From CAVPJW01 sp963705525 (GTDB lineage: Bacteria; Acidobacteriota; Vicinamibacteria; Vicinamibacterales; CAVPJW01), in the NCBI GenBank assembly GCA_963705525.1, contig CAVPJW010000002.1, positions 1,302,001 to 1,366,000 of the forward strand: a stretch of 64,000 nucleotides of DNA, in the 5' to 3' direction. The translations under genes and the position numbers were made by a program. Positions within the stretch are counted from its first letter, which is position 1. The number at the start of each line of letters is the position of its first letter. Shown here piece after piece: positions 35,783 to 45,250 of this stretch. The notes under the pieces are model-generated. The model saw only the letters and a list, made by a program, of their open reading frames with translations, was not told the DNA's origin and did not search any database.

Positions 35783-37126
35783 CTAGGGGCTGGCCACTGA
35801 TATCGCGGCGGGGTCCCCTTCGGTTGGAGCCGAGGCGTCGTGCATGTCAGCAGCCCTGCGCAGGCCGCTCGCTGCAAATCGAGCGACGATGACATTTGCG
35901 CTCATATAGCCTGTCGTGTTGAGGACCGTCATGAAAATATCCGTGAGTCCAGTCGCGACTCCCAGTAAGACGACGTACTCCGCCGGGATACCGGCTGCCA
36001 CATACGCCGGCAGACTGTTCATCCCCGAGGTGACTCGCGGAATCCCGGGTGTCGCCGGGCTGATGAGCAGAATGGTCAACGTGAAGACGGCTAATTGCAG
36101 CGGGGTCAGGTTCAGGCCGAGGACATGAGCCAGAAACAGCAACTTGCATGGACTCGAGATCGCCCGGGAGAGCTTCAGCGTGGCACCGGCAAGAGGCACC
36201 ACATATGCCGTGAAGGCTGGCGGGATCGCGAGGACCGTGTCGGCGGCTTGCAGCAGCGCAGGAAGAGTGGCCAACGAAGAGCGCGTTGTCGCTGCAGCAA
36301 GCTGAGCTGGGATCAACGCGCGAGCGAAGGCCCGAAGCGACACGCGACCGATGGCGGCGGTCAGAGGATAGAGCGCCAACCAGAACACGACGAGGAGGAC
36401 AGCCTCAACGATCGTGAAGGCGAGAAGAACGCTGCCCACTTCGAGCCCCGACCCGACTGCGGCTCGAAAAGCCAAGGCAAACACGACAACCGGCGTCGCC
36501 CGCACGAGCCATTCGACGATGATGAATATGGCGTCTGAGACGGCGCGAAACAAAAGAATCAGCGTCCGCTGTAGCTCGGGCGCCCCGCGCTTCACTGCGA
36601 GCGCAAACACGCCGGAGAAGATCATGAGGGGCAGAATGTTGTCGCCTGTGGCTGCGGCGAACAAATTCGGCGGGATAAACCCGTCGACCCACCGAGCCCC
36701 GACCGCTGATGCCTCTATCACACCTGCTTCCGCAGATCGGCGTAGTCCAAGTGCGGGCATCGAGAGCGTGTGGAGTCCAGGGAGCGCCAGAAGTCGAGGG
36801 ACTGTGAGCAACGTGAAGACGGCACCGCAGGTCAGGAGACCGAAGAACACTAACGGCGTAAAGACGCCAAGGCGGCCCACCTCAGTCTTCGAGGTCCGTC
36901 CGGAAGCGATGGCGAGAAACAACTGAGACACGACGAGCGGCACGACGATGAGTCGCAGCGCGTTGGTCCAGGCCCTGGTCAACGATTCCAGCGCAACTGT
37001 GAGCCCCTCGGGTGCCGGCAGGTACAGTGCGGCAACCATCCCGCCGAGAAGGCCCAGTAGCAAGGCCAACAACGATCGGGCTGTCAGGGAGCGATGCCAG
37101 GGATGGGCCTTGGAGGTGGCTCCCAT
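35783..37126 (-). CDS. SDF-family (DctA/GltP-type) cation symporter, copy 1
   Basis: The protein is about 447 aa. Multiple helices, the serine-rich hairpin equivalent TTRSSLATLPALL and the C-terminal TGLTDIFMTVLNTTGYMSA match the sodium/proton:dicarboxylate or amino-acid symporter family. Start chosen at MGATSKAH; a longer start at 37189 is possible. First gene of the operon symporter-ABC-ATP-grasp, 60 bp before the ABC gene. It would import an acidic or neutral amino acid or dicarboxylate, a natural substrate for the ligase downstream. Confidence 0.85.
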   Translation of the reverse strand: MGATSKAHPWHRSLTARSLLALLLGLLGGMVAALYLPAPEGLTVALESLTRAWTNALRLIVVPLVVSQLFLAIASGRTSKTEVGRLGVFTPLVFFGLLTCGAVFTLLTVPRLLALPGLHTLSMPALGLRRSAEAGVIEASAVGARWVDGFIPPNLFAAATGDNILPLMIFSGVFALAVKRGAPELQRTLILLFRAVSDAIFIIVEWLVRATPVVVFALAFRAAVGSGLEVGSVLLAFTIVEAVLLVVFWLALYPLTAAIGRVSLRAFARALIPAQLAAATTRSSLATLPALLQAADTVLAIPPAFTAYVVPLAGATLKLSRAISSPCKLLFLAHVLGLNLTPLQLAVFTLTILLISPATPGIPRVTSGMNSLPAYVAAGIPAEYVVLLGVATGLTDIFMTVLNTTGYMSANVIVARFAASGLRRAADMHDASAPTEGDPAAISVASP

Positions 37127-37357
37127 GCCGTCTCTACTGTCGTTGAGGTGACTTGACACGGCCAGCCGGGCCAAAGGCCCGCGCCACATATGTACAGGAA
37201 CGTTGAGCCGAGACTAGAACTAGTCACACTCAAAGAGAACCAGATGATAAAGCAAAGGGACTGCCGCCGCTACATATAGGTCAAACGCGTTGGGGAGTAG
37301 ACTCAGAGCAGAGAAGTCGCCAGGAGTGGGGACGAAAGCCACCGGCTTCTCGACTTC

Positions 37358-38557
37358 TCAACGTTCCCGCACGGCCGGTCTCAAAGTCCCGAGTGCCTCG
37401 AGCGCGGTGGCGCTCCAGCTATGGTGTTGCATGACCCATGCTCGCGCAGCGGAGCCCAACTGCTGAAGGTAGTCGGCAGAAGCCCACAGCTTCGTAAGGG
37501 CTTCGACCCATTCCTCGGGACGTGAGACGATTACCGCCGGCGGCACTCCTCGGAGACCCTCGCAGGCCCTCGGGGTGCAGACGACCGCCTTGCCCATGCT
37601 CAAAGCCTCGAGCAACTTGTTCTTGATGCCGCCGCCCGACTGAATTGGCAGAACGACGACGGGGTACGGCGCGACCTCTGGTCTGATGTCGGGAACATCG
37701 GCGGTGAGCGCGATCCCGTTCTCTCTTGTGAGGGCGACCACCGCCCGACCTGGGAGGAGTCCGACGATTCGCAGCGTGGCGGTGGGGACCTGTTCTCGGA
37801 CACGCGGCCACAGCGTTCCAACAAAGTACTCGAGGGCCTGAATATTCGGCTCAAAATCGAGTCGTCCCCAAAACACGGCGCTGTTTGGAAGCGGGTCGAT
37901 CGCCATCGGACGGTAGAAATCATGATCGACGCCGTTCGGGAGGACATCGACCGTCGGAATACCCGCAATCGATCGCATCAGCGTGACTTCCTCACGCGAA
38001 ACAACCCAGATACGGTCTAGTCGGGGCGCGAACCCCCGCTCGTACAGTCCCTCGACAGCAGCCCGCGGAATGTGTGGCCAGGTCGATGGTCGTAGCGGCC
38101 AGACTTGAGAGAGGTGCGCGCGAACCCTCTCGTCTCCCACATACCAGACTCGTACGGCTCGTCGGACCCCCGCCAGGTGCGGAACGATGTCTATCCCCGT
38201 GCCGATGACTGCGTCTGCGCGGAAAGCCTCCGCCGCGCGTGCAATTGCGTTGAGAGAAGCTCCGTCGGTCCCCCAGTAGCTGCTGAACCGCCGTTGAAGG
38301 AGACTGGGTGTGGGCCACTCGTCCTCGCGAACGCCGCTCGGCGCGCGATCTGCTCGCCCGACATAATCGAGGCGTAGTCCACGGATGGCTTCCGGAGACG
38401 GCTCCTCCAGCGTGGTGAGGCCGACTGAATGTCCGAGTCCGGCGAAGGCGCGCAGCATCTCGAAGCTGCGAACGTCGTGGCCCGTCGCGCGCGGCCAGCC
38501 GAGCGCCCTCTTTGCGAACAGCAGCCGTAGGCAGTCCGGGTCCGACCCCATGGACAT
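37358..38557 (-). CDS. Glycosyltransferase family 4-like protein
   Basis: The 399-aa GT-B protein has the C-terminal motif PIQSGGGIKNKLLEALSMGK and the E-x7-E-like region typical of group 1/GT4 transferases, and the N-terminal domain starts RLLFAKRALGWPRATGHDVR. NGVDHDFYRP and FWGRLDFEPN are further GT4 landmarks. It lies between the two ATP-grasp/symporter units on the same strand, so it may glycosylate their product. Separate promoters are likely (gaps of 230 bp and 460 bp). Confidence 0.85.
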   Translation of the reverse strand: MSMGSDPDCLRLLFAKRALGWPRATGHDVRSFEMLRAFAGLGHSVGLTTLEEPSPEAIRGLRLDYVGRADRAPSGVREDEWPTPSLLQRRFSSYWGTDGASLNAIARAAEAFRADAVIGTGIDIVPHLAGVRRAVRVWYVGDERVRAHLSQVWPLRPSTWPHIPRAAVEGLYERGFAPRLDRIWVVSREEVTLMRSIAGIPTVDVLPNGVDHDFYRPMAIDPLPNSAVFWGRLDFEPNIQALEYFVGTLWPRVREQVPTATLRIVGLLPGRAVVALTRENGIALTADVPDIRPEVAPYPVVVLPIQSGGGIKNKLLEALSMGKAVVCTPRACEGLRGVPPAVIVSRPEEWVEALTKLWASADYLQQLGSAARAWVMQHHSWSATALEALGTLRPAVRER

Positions 38558-39020
38558 AGCGTTTTCTGCAAGAGAGTCCGGTCCGTACAGCCGTCAGGTC
38601 GCCGGCCCACAGCCGACGCAGCCTAGACCAAAAACGGCAATGTTTATAGCACTTTCGACCTCGACGTTTTTTCCTTCCCGATCTGCCCCTTCAGATAGGT
38701 AGTGGCCACGTCGAACGCGAGGTGATCGACATTCCTCAACGGTTTCACCGTTCGATACCTCGTCCGTCGCGAAGATCAAGTTTCGGCAGGCTGCTCAATC
38801 GCTCGGTCTGTCGTCTTACGCAATCCCTGACGAAATCGAGGTCCGGATCAGCACCACCGCTCGGACTCCGTTCGCCATGGCGTGCATCGCGACGGCCCAG
38901 CAGCCTCCGCCGCCCGTAGACTTTCGACCTTTTGCCGCCGGCCAGAATTAGATTGTGAAGGAACCCTCGTCTACCGAGTTGGCGTCTCGCACGATACAGT
39001 GACCGTGCCGGTCGGGTTCG
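38558..39020. other. Intergenic stretch, no gene seen
   Basis: Frames here lack start context and conserved motifs. The upstream region of the glycosyltransferase lies at the left end; no hairpin with a U tract was found. Confidence 0.45.
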
Positions 39021-39212
39021 TTATCGACATGGCAGCATTCCGCCAGCGCTGCAATCGTTCATTCCCTGCTCAGCCCTTCCCCCTTCGACAGCCGAGATCG
39101 CCGGCTCCTGGACGAACCGCGTATCGTGCACGTCGGGGCCGCCCACTCCGCGCGCCGCGGTCGCCGCGGCCAGAAAAAGGGGGACCGCCATACCTTTTCG
39201 TGAGCTCATCGA
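39021..39212 (-). pseudogene. Possible N-terminal remnant of a TolB-type exported protein
   Basis: The frame has a weak signal peptide (MAVPLFLAAATAARGVG) followed by DTRFVQEPAIS, the usual start of PD40/TolB-type tricorn-like proteins (DTR-x-x-x-x-PAIS). It then loses the pattern. Short evidence; low confidence. Confidence 0.3.
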
Positions 39213-39271
39213 CCGCCTCACTCCGCGGTTTCGGTTGTTTGAGGGCGAACGATACCAGTTCCCCCGGACGG

Positions 39272-40363
39272 TCATCGGAATCTTCGCGCGAGCCCCACGA
39301 GGACGGGCGAGACCCCTCCCGCGATCCGGTCGATCAGCGGTTTGAGTGGCCGCAGCGCCCGAGGGGCGGCTCGCATCCGGCTGGTCTGCCGGATGGTTCG
39401 CAGCGGGCGGGCATGCCGCGCACTGCCCGTCGGAATCGCGTTCGGCGCCTCCCCCACGACGTCGATCGCCTCGAGGGCCTCCTGAAAGAGGCGATAGAAG
39501 TGTCTCGCCATCTCCCGCCGGATCGGCCGAAGCTCTTCCGGAACGCGGCTGGCTCGATGGGGGCGCGGCGAGCGCCCGATCGTCGGGTGCAGATTGATCT
39601 CCCAGGTCTCGATGACGTCATCCTTCATCGCGTAGTCGATCCGTCCGTACTCGACCCGGGCGAACTCAAAGATGAGCCGCAGCTCGCGCTCGTGGGGGTT
39701 CTGGAACACGTAGGTCTGCGCCTCGGCAACGTCCGAGGCCGTGCATTCGGACACGTTGCCCTTCAGCATCCAATTTCGCCCGCAATCCAGGCCCCGGGAG
39801 ATGATCCGCGAGCCGACCACAAACGCGTCGTACTTGCGAAAGCGACCCTCGGCGTCAGAGGTGTCGTAGAACTCGATGACGAGAAGATCCTTCGGTCGGT
39901 GCCCCCGCACGATGAGACGGGCCAGCGCCGCCGAGAGCTCCGCCGGTGTGCGGAGCAGATCTGAGAGCGCTCCATTGTGCCGGTGCTCGTCGTGGAGGAA
40001 CACGGGGAACCGAAGGGCCCGGGGGTCGTCGACGGCGCGCACCGCGCGGTGGCGGTTCAGGCCCCTGCGGTAAAGCTCGTCGAGAAGCTCGAAGCGAAGC
40101 AGCGTCGCCCGAGGTGAATTGAGCAAGCGCACGGCCGGCCCCGCCTGACTCAGGCGATCGCACAGCTCGGCCAGCCGAGGCCGGTCCTCCGGATAGAGCT
40201 GATCGAGCGCCGTCAGCACGTAGGCCCCCTCGGACAGGTCGGCTCGGGCCATCAGGTCTTCGTAGTGGAGGATCGACGCCCGCCCGGCGAGACCGCTGCC
40301 CTGGTCCAGGAGGTAATCCCGAATCGTGAAGTCCGAGCCCCGTGGCAGGACGAAGTGAATCAT
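39272..40363 (-). CDS. ATP-grasp-like enzyme, copy 2
   Basis: The 363-aa paralogue of the gene at 32782 shows RPKDLLVIEFYDTSD, FRKYDAFVVGSRIIS, GRNWMLKGNV, VEYGRIDYAMKD and TWEINLHPTIG, the same order and spacing. Its start overlaps the end of symporter copy 2 by 4 bp (positions 40360-40363, ATGA on the minus strand), so the two are translationally coupled. C-terminal 60 residues are basic (ARHARPLRTIRQTSRMR). The recurrence of the same pair elsewhere in the window makes a functional link between symporter and ATP-grasp protein likely. Confidence 0.7.
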   Translation of the reverse strand: MIHFVLPRGSDFTIRDYLLDQGSGLAGRASILHYEDLMARADLSEGAYVLTALDQLYPEDRPRLAELCDRLSQAGPAVRLLNSPRATLLRFELLDELYRRGLNRHRAVRAVDDPRALRFPVFLHDEHRHNGALSDLLRTPAELSAALARLIVRGHRPKDLLVIEFYDTSDAEGRFRKYDAFVVGSRIISRGLDCGRNWMLKGNVSECTASDVAEAQTYVFQNPHERELRLIFEFARVEYGRIDYAMKDDVIETWEINLHPTIGRSPRPHRASRVPEELRPIRREMARHFYRLFQEALEAIDVVGEAPNAIPTGSARHARPLRTIRQTSRMRAAPRALRPLKPLIDRIAGGVSPVLVGLARRFR

Positions 40364-41673
40364 GCCTGCGGCATCTCACGCGGCCGGCGCGAGAGGATCG
40401 CGGCCGCGCTCATGTCTCCGGTCACGTTCGTCAGCGTCATGAACATGTCCGGGATCACGTCCGTCGCTTCCAGGAGGGCGACGCCCTCGATCGGAAGACC
40501 CGCGGCCAGATAGACCGGCAGCATCCGGAACGGGGATCCGCCGCCGGGCACGCCCACGGTGCTGAAGCTCATCGTCAAGACGGTGAGGAGAAACGTGGCG
40601 ATCTGCAGGGAGCTCAGCGGCACGCCGTACACGCGCGACACAAAGAACAACGTGACGGTCGTCGAGACGGGAGTGTGCAGCTTGAAGACCGAAACCGACA
40701 GCGGCAGAACAAATCCCGTCGCCAGCTCGGGCAGCCCGAGACGATCCCGAGCGCCCTCCACCAGGGCCGGCAGGGAAGCCAGGGATGAGCGGGTGCTCAC
40801 GGCCACCATCTGCGCCGGCGCGACGGCCTGCGCGAAGCGGCGCATGGTCGTTCGCGCCAAGACGGCGGTCAGTGGATACAGGAGCGCCGTCACCGTGGTC
40901 ATCAATCCGCAGGCCAGAACAACGAAGGAGGCGATGAAGCCGGTGACCGGGAGGCCGGCCCGAAACGCCATCGTGAAGGAGAGCGCGAAGACCCCCAGCG
41001 GCGCGGCCCGCAGAATCCAGCCGACGAGCACCATCGTCGCCTCCGCGACCGCCTGCAGGAGCCGGAACAGCGGCTCGCGCCTCTCCCGGGGCAGCCGGCA
41101 CACCGCGAGGGCGAAGAACGTCGTCAGCAGCAGGAGCGGGAGGACCGCTCCCGACCGCATGGCCTCGAAGACGTTCCGGAGGATCAGACCTTCCAACCAG
41201 TCGCCGATCGACGTCGGCTCCGCGCGCGCGGCAGGCGCGGCCGCAAGAATCGCCGTCCCCTGACGAAGGGCGGCCATCGTATCGGCACCGACCGGATAGA
41301 GCGATACCAACGGCGGCGCGACAGCCAACGTGAAGAGACCGGTAGCGATGAGCATCCCAAGAAAGAGGAGCAGCGCCTTGACGCCGAGCGCGCCGACCGA
41401 TCGGTCGCCGCCTGCGCCCACGATGGCCACGAACGTCTGCGCGATCACGAGCGGAAGGACCGTCACCTGGAGGGCCGAGACCCAGATCTGGCCGACCGGA
41501 GCAGCCGCCGCGACGAGCTTCCCGATGCCGTCACTGGTCGAACCGTGAAGCAGAATCCCGAGCAGAAGTCCGGCCCCGAGAGCGGCGAGCGTCGCGGCCG
41601 CGCGCGAGATCTCGCCCGCCGGCGCTTTCGGCGTCGACCTCGATGCGGGTACGGCGGGCGGCGTCGCCTTCAC
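40360..41673 (-). CDS. SDF-family cation symporter, copy 2
   Basis: The 437-aa protein has the same architecture as copy 1: STRSSLASLPALVEGA as the serine-rich hairpin and ATDVIPDMFMTLTNVTGDMSA in the C-terminal helix. It differs from copy 1 by an extra Ala-rich N-terminus (MKATPPAVPASRSTP). It is coupled by ATGA to ATP-grasp copy 2. Unlike copy 1 no ABC exporter is present. Confidence 0.85.
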   Translation of the reverse strand: MKATPPAVPASRSTPKAPAGEISRAAATLAALGAGLLLGILLHGSTSDGIGKLVAAAAPVGQIWVSALQVTVLPLVIAQTFVAIVGAGGDRSVGALGVKALLLFLGMLIATGLFTLAVAPPLVSLYPVGADTMAALRQGTAILAAAPAARAEPTSIGDWLEGLILRNVFEAMRSGAVLPLLLLTTFFALAVCRLPRERREPLFRLLQAVAEATMVLVGWILRAAPLGVFALSFTMAFRAGLPVTGFIASFVVLACGLMTTVTALLYPLTAVLARTTMRRFAQAVAPAQMVAVSTRSSLASLPALVEGARDRLGLPELATGFVLPLSVSVFKLHTPVSTTVTLFFVSRVYGVPLSSLQIATFLLTVLTMSFSTVGVPGGGSPFRMLPVYLAAGLPIEGVALLEATDVIPDMFMTLTNVTGDMSAAAILSRRPREMPQA

Positions 41674-41688
41674 GTGTCAGGCTCCCGG

Positions 41689-41799
41689 CTAGTGTCCTGT
41701 CACGATGGTTCGTGACAGAAGTTGTACGGGCGGCCGCTCGGCGAATCGAGCGATACTCGCGAGAATCTCATCGGCGGTTTTCGTCCAGACGAACGCACA
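41689..41799 (-). pseudogene. IS630-family transposase C-terminal fragment
   Basis: The minus-strand frame between a stop and the terminal TAG reads FVWTKTADEILASIARF then AERPPVQLLSRTIVTGH, the exact end of IS630-type transposases. TGTCACGA/TCGTGACA (41698-41717), part of the element end, forms a perfect palindrome. Only about 37 codons remain. Confidence 0.85.
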
Positions 41800-42162
41800 T
41801 CACAAGCCCGATGTCATGTGGAACTCCAACCGTTTGTGATGAGAGAGTCTGAAGTTCGGCTTCATCGCGTATCCATGTCTACTGAATCGTGTCCGAAGTG
41901 TCCTGTTCGAGACCGTTGCTCGTCAGCTTAAACCGTCCATGCACCGCATAGAGCGTTGTTTCTACAGTCTCAAGGACGGGCTACCTGAGCCACATAAGGG
42001 CACCATGTCTTCGACTGTGCTATATGGGACAGCAACTCCATGACGGGGCCGGATATACTCGCAGTGTCCTCCGAATCGCCTTCGGGACCGACCGTTCTCG
42101 GCCGACCGCATCCGGACCACTCCTGACACAATCCGCGTCGGTCCTTCGAAAAGAGGTCCTCC
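41800..42162. other. Intergenic stretch after IS remnant, no gene seen
   Basis: No frame with recognisable features was found; small frames read as low-complexity Arg/Ser noise. Confidence 0.45.
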
Positions 42163-42504
42163 GTGTCGCCAGACTCACTCCGCCCGGGTCCGCAGGGCCT
42201 GGTACCGCGTCTACGACGGATACCTCATGTCCGCCACGAGATTCGGCGACCAATCTCGACCATCAATCCCGAACTCCCGCTGAACTGCCCTAAGTGCGGC
42301 ACACGGCTCCAGTTCGCCGAAACGACACTCGATGGGGTTCACGTATACGAGTGCCACTACGACGGGACGTTTCGCTGGACAGAGCGCGGCCTTCAGGATG
42401 GACCACTGCTCATCACGCCGCCGAACCTTGGCAAGCCACTGCTCGAGCCTGACAACTGCAGTGCGCAATCTCCGAATCGTCCAGCTCGAGGCCAGCGGGC
42501 GTGA
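42163..42504 (+). CDS. Small zinc-ribbon-like ORF
   Basis: The ORF is up to 113 aa. The recognisable part is LNCPKCGTRLQFAETTLDG then VHVYECHYDGTFRWT, resembling a one-C-x2-C small protein family with a later Y-x-C-x-x-D-G. It overlaps the minus-strand zinc-ribbon ORF at 42413, so at most one of the 3' ends is real. The N-terminal 30 residues are probably not translated. Confidence 0.4.
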   Translation: MSPDSLRPGPQGLVPRLRRIPHVRHEIRRPISTINPELPLNCPKCGTRLQFAETTLDGVHVYECHYDGTFRWTERGLQDGPLLITPPNLGKPLLEPDNCSAQSPNRPARGQRA

Positions 42505-42601
42505 ACCGGAATCGGCCATGCTTCGGACATACATGGACGTGTGTGCCATCCGGTCGTGTCAGGATGTACGTGAGCGGCCGGCCACAGCGCCAGCAGTTCA
42601 A
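42413..42601 (-). CDS. Small zinc-ribbon protein, 62 aa
   Basis: MNCWRCGRPLTYILTRPDGT followed by VHVCPKHGRFRFTPAGLELD and DSEIAH is a compact C-x2-C...C-x-x-H protein. A decayed relative lies at 52940-53059 with the same order (YILTKPDGTYIY...SPKHG...LETAH, stop), and the tail DSEIAH also appears at the end of the kinase fragment at 53560. Function unknown. Confidence 0.5.
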   Translation of the reverse strand: MNCWRCGRPLTYILTRPDGTHVHVCPKHGRFRFTPAGLELDDSEIAHCSCQARAVACQGSAA

Positions 42602-42768
42602 CGGCGTCAGGATTTCCCATCGTCACCGCCGCCCGACGCGCATCCGTCCTCGTGCGATACGCTGTGTCCTATGACACTCCCGACCGTCCAGCCGATCCCC
42701 TGAAACGAATCCCCCGAGCCGTTTGACGATCCCGACTGGATCTTTGAAATCAGACAGGAAAGCTTTGC

Positions 42769-44163
42769 TCACTGAGAAGGCGTCGGCTGTGAACTTGGGA
42801 CGTGGATCAGCTGTCTCTTCAACAGATACTGCGTCAGGATGTCGGCCACGAAGGCATGCCCTGCGGCGTTCCAATGGGGATCCTGTCGAAACACCAACGG
42901 GTACTTCTTCGTGGCTTGAAAATCGGGCAGCAGGTTGATGATCGGATAGGTCCGTTCAGACTCGTCGAAATACCGAAAATACTCATATTGATACCGTTCA
43001 TTTAGGCCGTACGCGTCCTTCTCCCAATTGTCCGGGCATTCCTTCACATTCCAGTGGTGGAATCGTGGCGTGACAACGAGAGCGAAACCTGCTCCCATCT
43101 GCCTCGTACGACTGGCAATATCGTCCACATTACGGATGGTCCGATCAAAGAACCCTCGCGTTTCGTCCAAAGGATGACGATAGATGAAGAAGCGGTTCCT
43201 TTCCACGGTGTTGCCGACGGTGATCCTGAAGTCGTAATAGTTGTAGGCGCGTGGCCTGACCTGCAATCCGCGTCCAACTAGTCTCTTGGCCAGCTGAACG
43301 GGATACGTCAGGAACGACCCGAGTTGCCGATGGTAGGGGCGCGTTACCTCATACAATGCACCTCGGTATCTGGACGGTGCTCCGTCTTCCCATGCAAAGG
43401 TCGAAGCGCCGTTTGATTGTTCAGACTCCTTCATATACCAGTAGTCATCACCAATGTCCGTAACATCTAAGAACAACACTACGAGAGTGGGTCGATATTC
43501 AGTCAGTTTCTTTTCGAACAACAACTTCTCGAGAAATGGAGAGTAGCTGTTTATTCCCGCGTTGAGCACCGCGATGCGTTCCCCACCAATGGCGTGCCGT
43601 AGGTTGTTTTCGAGGCGTGCTGCGAACGAATCCTCGCTCGTGACCCCCAGTCCGAGGGTGAACGAGTCACCCAGGACGATGACGCGGTTCAGGAATTTCT
43701 TGAAATCCTCTTTGGCGTACGCGGTCCGCAATCCATCCTCGTTCGTTTCCACGAATACGTCTTGGCCCTCGAAGCGACCCATGTACATCCGCGTCTGGGC
43801 AGGATAGATGTGGTGAAATTGGCGCGAACGGATTCCTCCAAAAACAAACCTGACCGCGGTGGCGCCTGGAAGAAAGATCCGGCATGCCAGTTCAGCCAGG
43901 ACCAGCGCGGCGGCGGTTGATGTGACAACGAGTATGGCTTCTCTGCGGCGACGCCTGGCGAACGGGATCAGCCACACAACGATGAAGAATAGAAATCCGT
44001 ACAGGGTCAGAGACCCAATGACAGCCGTTTTATCGAGACTCGCCTCAGCAGCAAGCCGATCAAAGAGGCCCAAATACGTCGCCGCAGCCGTTACAAGCAC
44101 CGCCCCCAACGAACCGAGGATTAACCGTGAAGTCATGACGGGTCGAGACATCCTTCGTGTCAC
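42769..44163 (-). CDS. Membrane-anchored SGNH/GDSL hydrolase
   Basis: The 464-aa protein has two or three N-terminal helices (LILGSLGAVLVTAAATYLG; LYGFLFFIVVWLIPFA; ILVVTSTAAALVLAELA) and then an SGNH domain: block I VIVLGDSFTLGLG (Ser), block III-like NAGINSYSP, and DPHWNAAGHAFVAD with the Asp-x-x-His pair near the C-terminus. It resembles AlgX/AlgJ/DltD-type or acyl-modifying enzymes that act on exported polysaccharides. GTG at 44163 or ATG at 44151/44136 may be the start. Confidence 0.75.
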   Translation of the reverse strand: MTRRMSRPVMTSRLILGSLGAVLVTAAATYLGLFDRLAAEASLDKTAVIGSLTLYGFLFFIVVWLIPFARRRRREAILVVTSTAAALVLAELACRIFLPGATAVRFVFGGIRSRQFHHIYPAQTRMYMGRFEGQDVFVETNEDGLRTAYAKEDFKKFLNRVIVLGDSFTLGLGVTSEDSFAARLENNLRHAIGGERIAVLNAGINSYSPFLEKLLFEKKLTEYRPTLVVLFLDVTDIGDDYWYMKESEQSNGASTFAWEDGAPSRYRGALYEVTRPYHRQLGSFLTYPVQLAKRLVGRGLQVRPRAYNYYDFRITVGNTVERNRFFIYRHPLDETRGFFDRTIRNVDDIASRTRQMGAGFALVVTPRFHHWNVKECPDNWEKDAYGLNERYQYEYFRYFDESERTYPIINLLPDFQATKKYPLVFRQDPHWNAAGHAFVADILTQYLLKRQLIHVPSSQPTPSQ

Positions 44164-44313
44164 GAGACGGACTCCCAGCGCATCCTAAATGCCAGGACCA
44201 TGGGTGTGGCGATTGGCGCCATCGTGCAGGTGGGTTCCACTGCCGTCGAATACCGCTGCAACGTCATGTCCACGATTGGAGCTCGTCAAAGCTCGAGCCC
44301 AACGCCCCGGGGA

Positions 44314-45216
44314 CTAGTGAGGCGCCGTCGCCCACGCGCGATTGGACGCGAGATCGAGCGTGAAGATCCAGTCCTGCATAAAGCCCGCACCGAGCACGCC
44401 ATCGTAAATAATGTTCTGCGATCGGGCGGACAGTCGAATCGGGCCAAGTCCATCGAATTCGACGAGCGCCTCGCCTTGGGCGTCCTTGAGGCCGGCCAAG
44501 CGGGCGACGTGCGGTGCCACGAGCGCGAGGTCGCCATTACCGGAATCGAGTAACAGCCACACGCGACGCCCACCGACGCGAGCGCCGATGTACACGGTGG
44601 TCTCAGCTCCAGTCGGCCCGCTAGCAACTCGGATCGTAAGTGGCCGCATTCCTCTGGTCTGGACGAGCAGGCTGTCGGCTGTTTCCAAGGTGATCTTCCC
44701 CGAGGCGAGGTCGATCGTCACTGGTTGACCCCGAAATGACCTCAGCGAGACGACGCCGTCGGCGGGCGGTAGGCCGGCGGGCAGGATTGAACTGAGATCG
44801 AAGACCCCAACCCGCTCGTGGGCGATCGCGACATCGCCCAACCGCAGCAACACGTCGTCGCAATATTCAAAGGCGACCTGCTCGCCTCCTGCGCGGAATC
44901 CAATCGCGCGGCCGTATGGCATGCAACCGATCGCCGACGCGACTTTGGGCGTGATCAGGGTTTCACCGCCACCCGTGTCGAAGAGGAACGGATGTGCGGC
45001 ATTGGCTACGGTCACCGTCATCGAGCGTAACAAGCCGACATAGGTCGAGAGCGGGATGGTCTTCGGGGGCTCCTGACGTGTCGCGCCCGTTCGGGAGCCG
45101 GAAGCACCACCGCAGGCACCCAGAGCAAGCACCATCAGTACGGCGAGTGCGCCCGAGAGCCTAGTCACTATTGGATCTGGCAGCTTCACCTGGGTGGATC
45201 CTGCAAGCGAGTTCAT
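44314..45216 (-). CDS. Lipoprotein of the retropepsin-like aspartic protease fold
   Basis: The protein is 300 aa with a lipobox (MVLALGACGG). Two D-[TS]-G motifs at a spacing expected for the pepsin-like double domain (LFDTGGGE and LLLDSGNGD) indicate an aspartic protease fold. The ATG used (45216) lies inside a kinase 5' fragment (45206-45250), so the authentic N-terminus may start further downstream, for example just before the lipobox helix. It is divergent from the cupin gene. Periplasm-facing, anchored to the membrane. Confidence 0.75.
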   Translation of the reverse strand: MNSLAGSTQVKLPDPIVTRLSGALAVLMVLALGACGGASGSRTGATRQEPPKTIPLSTYVGLLRSMTVTVANAAHPFLFDTGGGETLITPKVASAIGCMPYGRAIGFRAGGEQVAFEYCDDVLLRLGDVAIAHERVGVFDLSSILPAGLPPADGVVSLRSFRGQPVTIDLASGKITLETADSLLVQTRGMRPLTIRVASGPTGAETTVYIGARVGGRRVWLLLDSGNGDLALVAPHVARLAGLKDAQGEALVEFDGLGPIRLSARSQNIIYDGVLGAGFMQDWIFTLDLASNRAWATAPH

Positions 45217-45250
45217 ACGGGCCAAGTCGGGTACCGGGCGCGAGCGGCAT
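45206..45250 (-). pseudogene. 5' end fragment of a Ser/Thr kinase gene
   Basis: The minus-strand frame reads MPLAPGTRLGPYELA, the family N-terminus (compare MPLVPGIRLGPYEL at 54199 and MPIAVGTRLGP at 10957), and then changes abruptly to unrelated sequence at the aspartic-protease gene. Confidence 0.7.

Noticed and set aside
38882..39964. A 360-aa plus-strand ORF over ATP-grasp copy 2
   Set aside because: Composition typical of a shadow frame; the minus-strand protein has a paralogue and ATP-grasp motifs.
41674..42160. Possible complete IS element
   Set aside because: Only a transposase tail and one terminal palindrome were found; no second end or N-terminal domain could be located.
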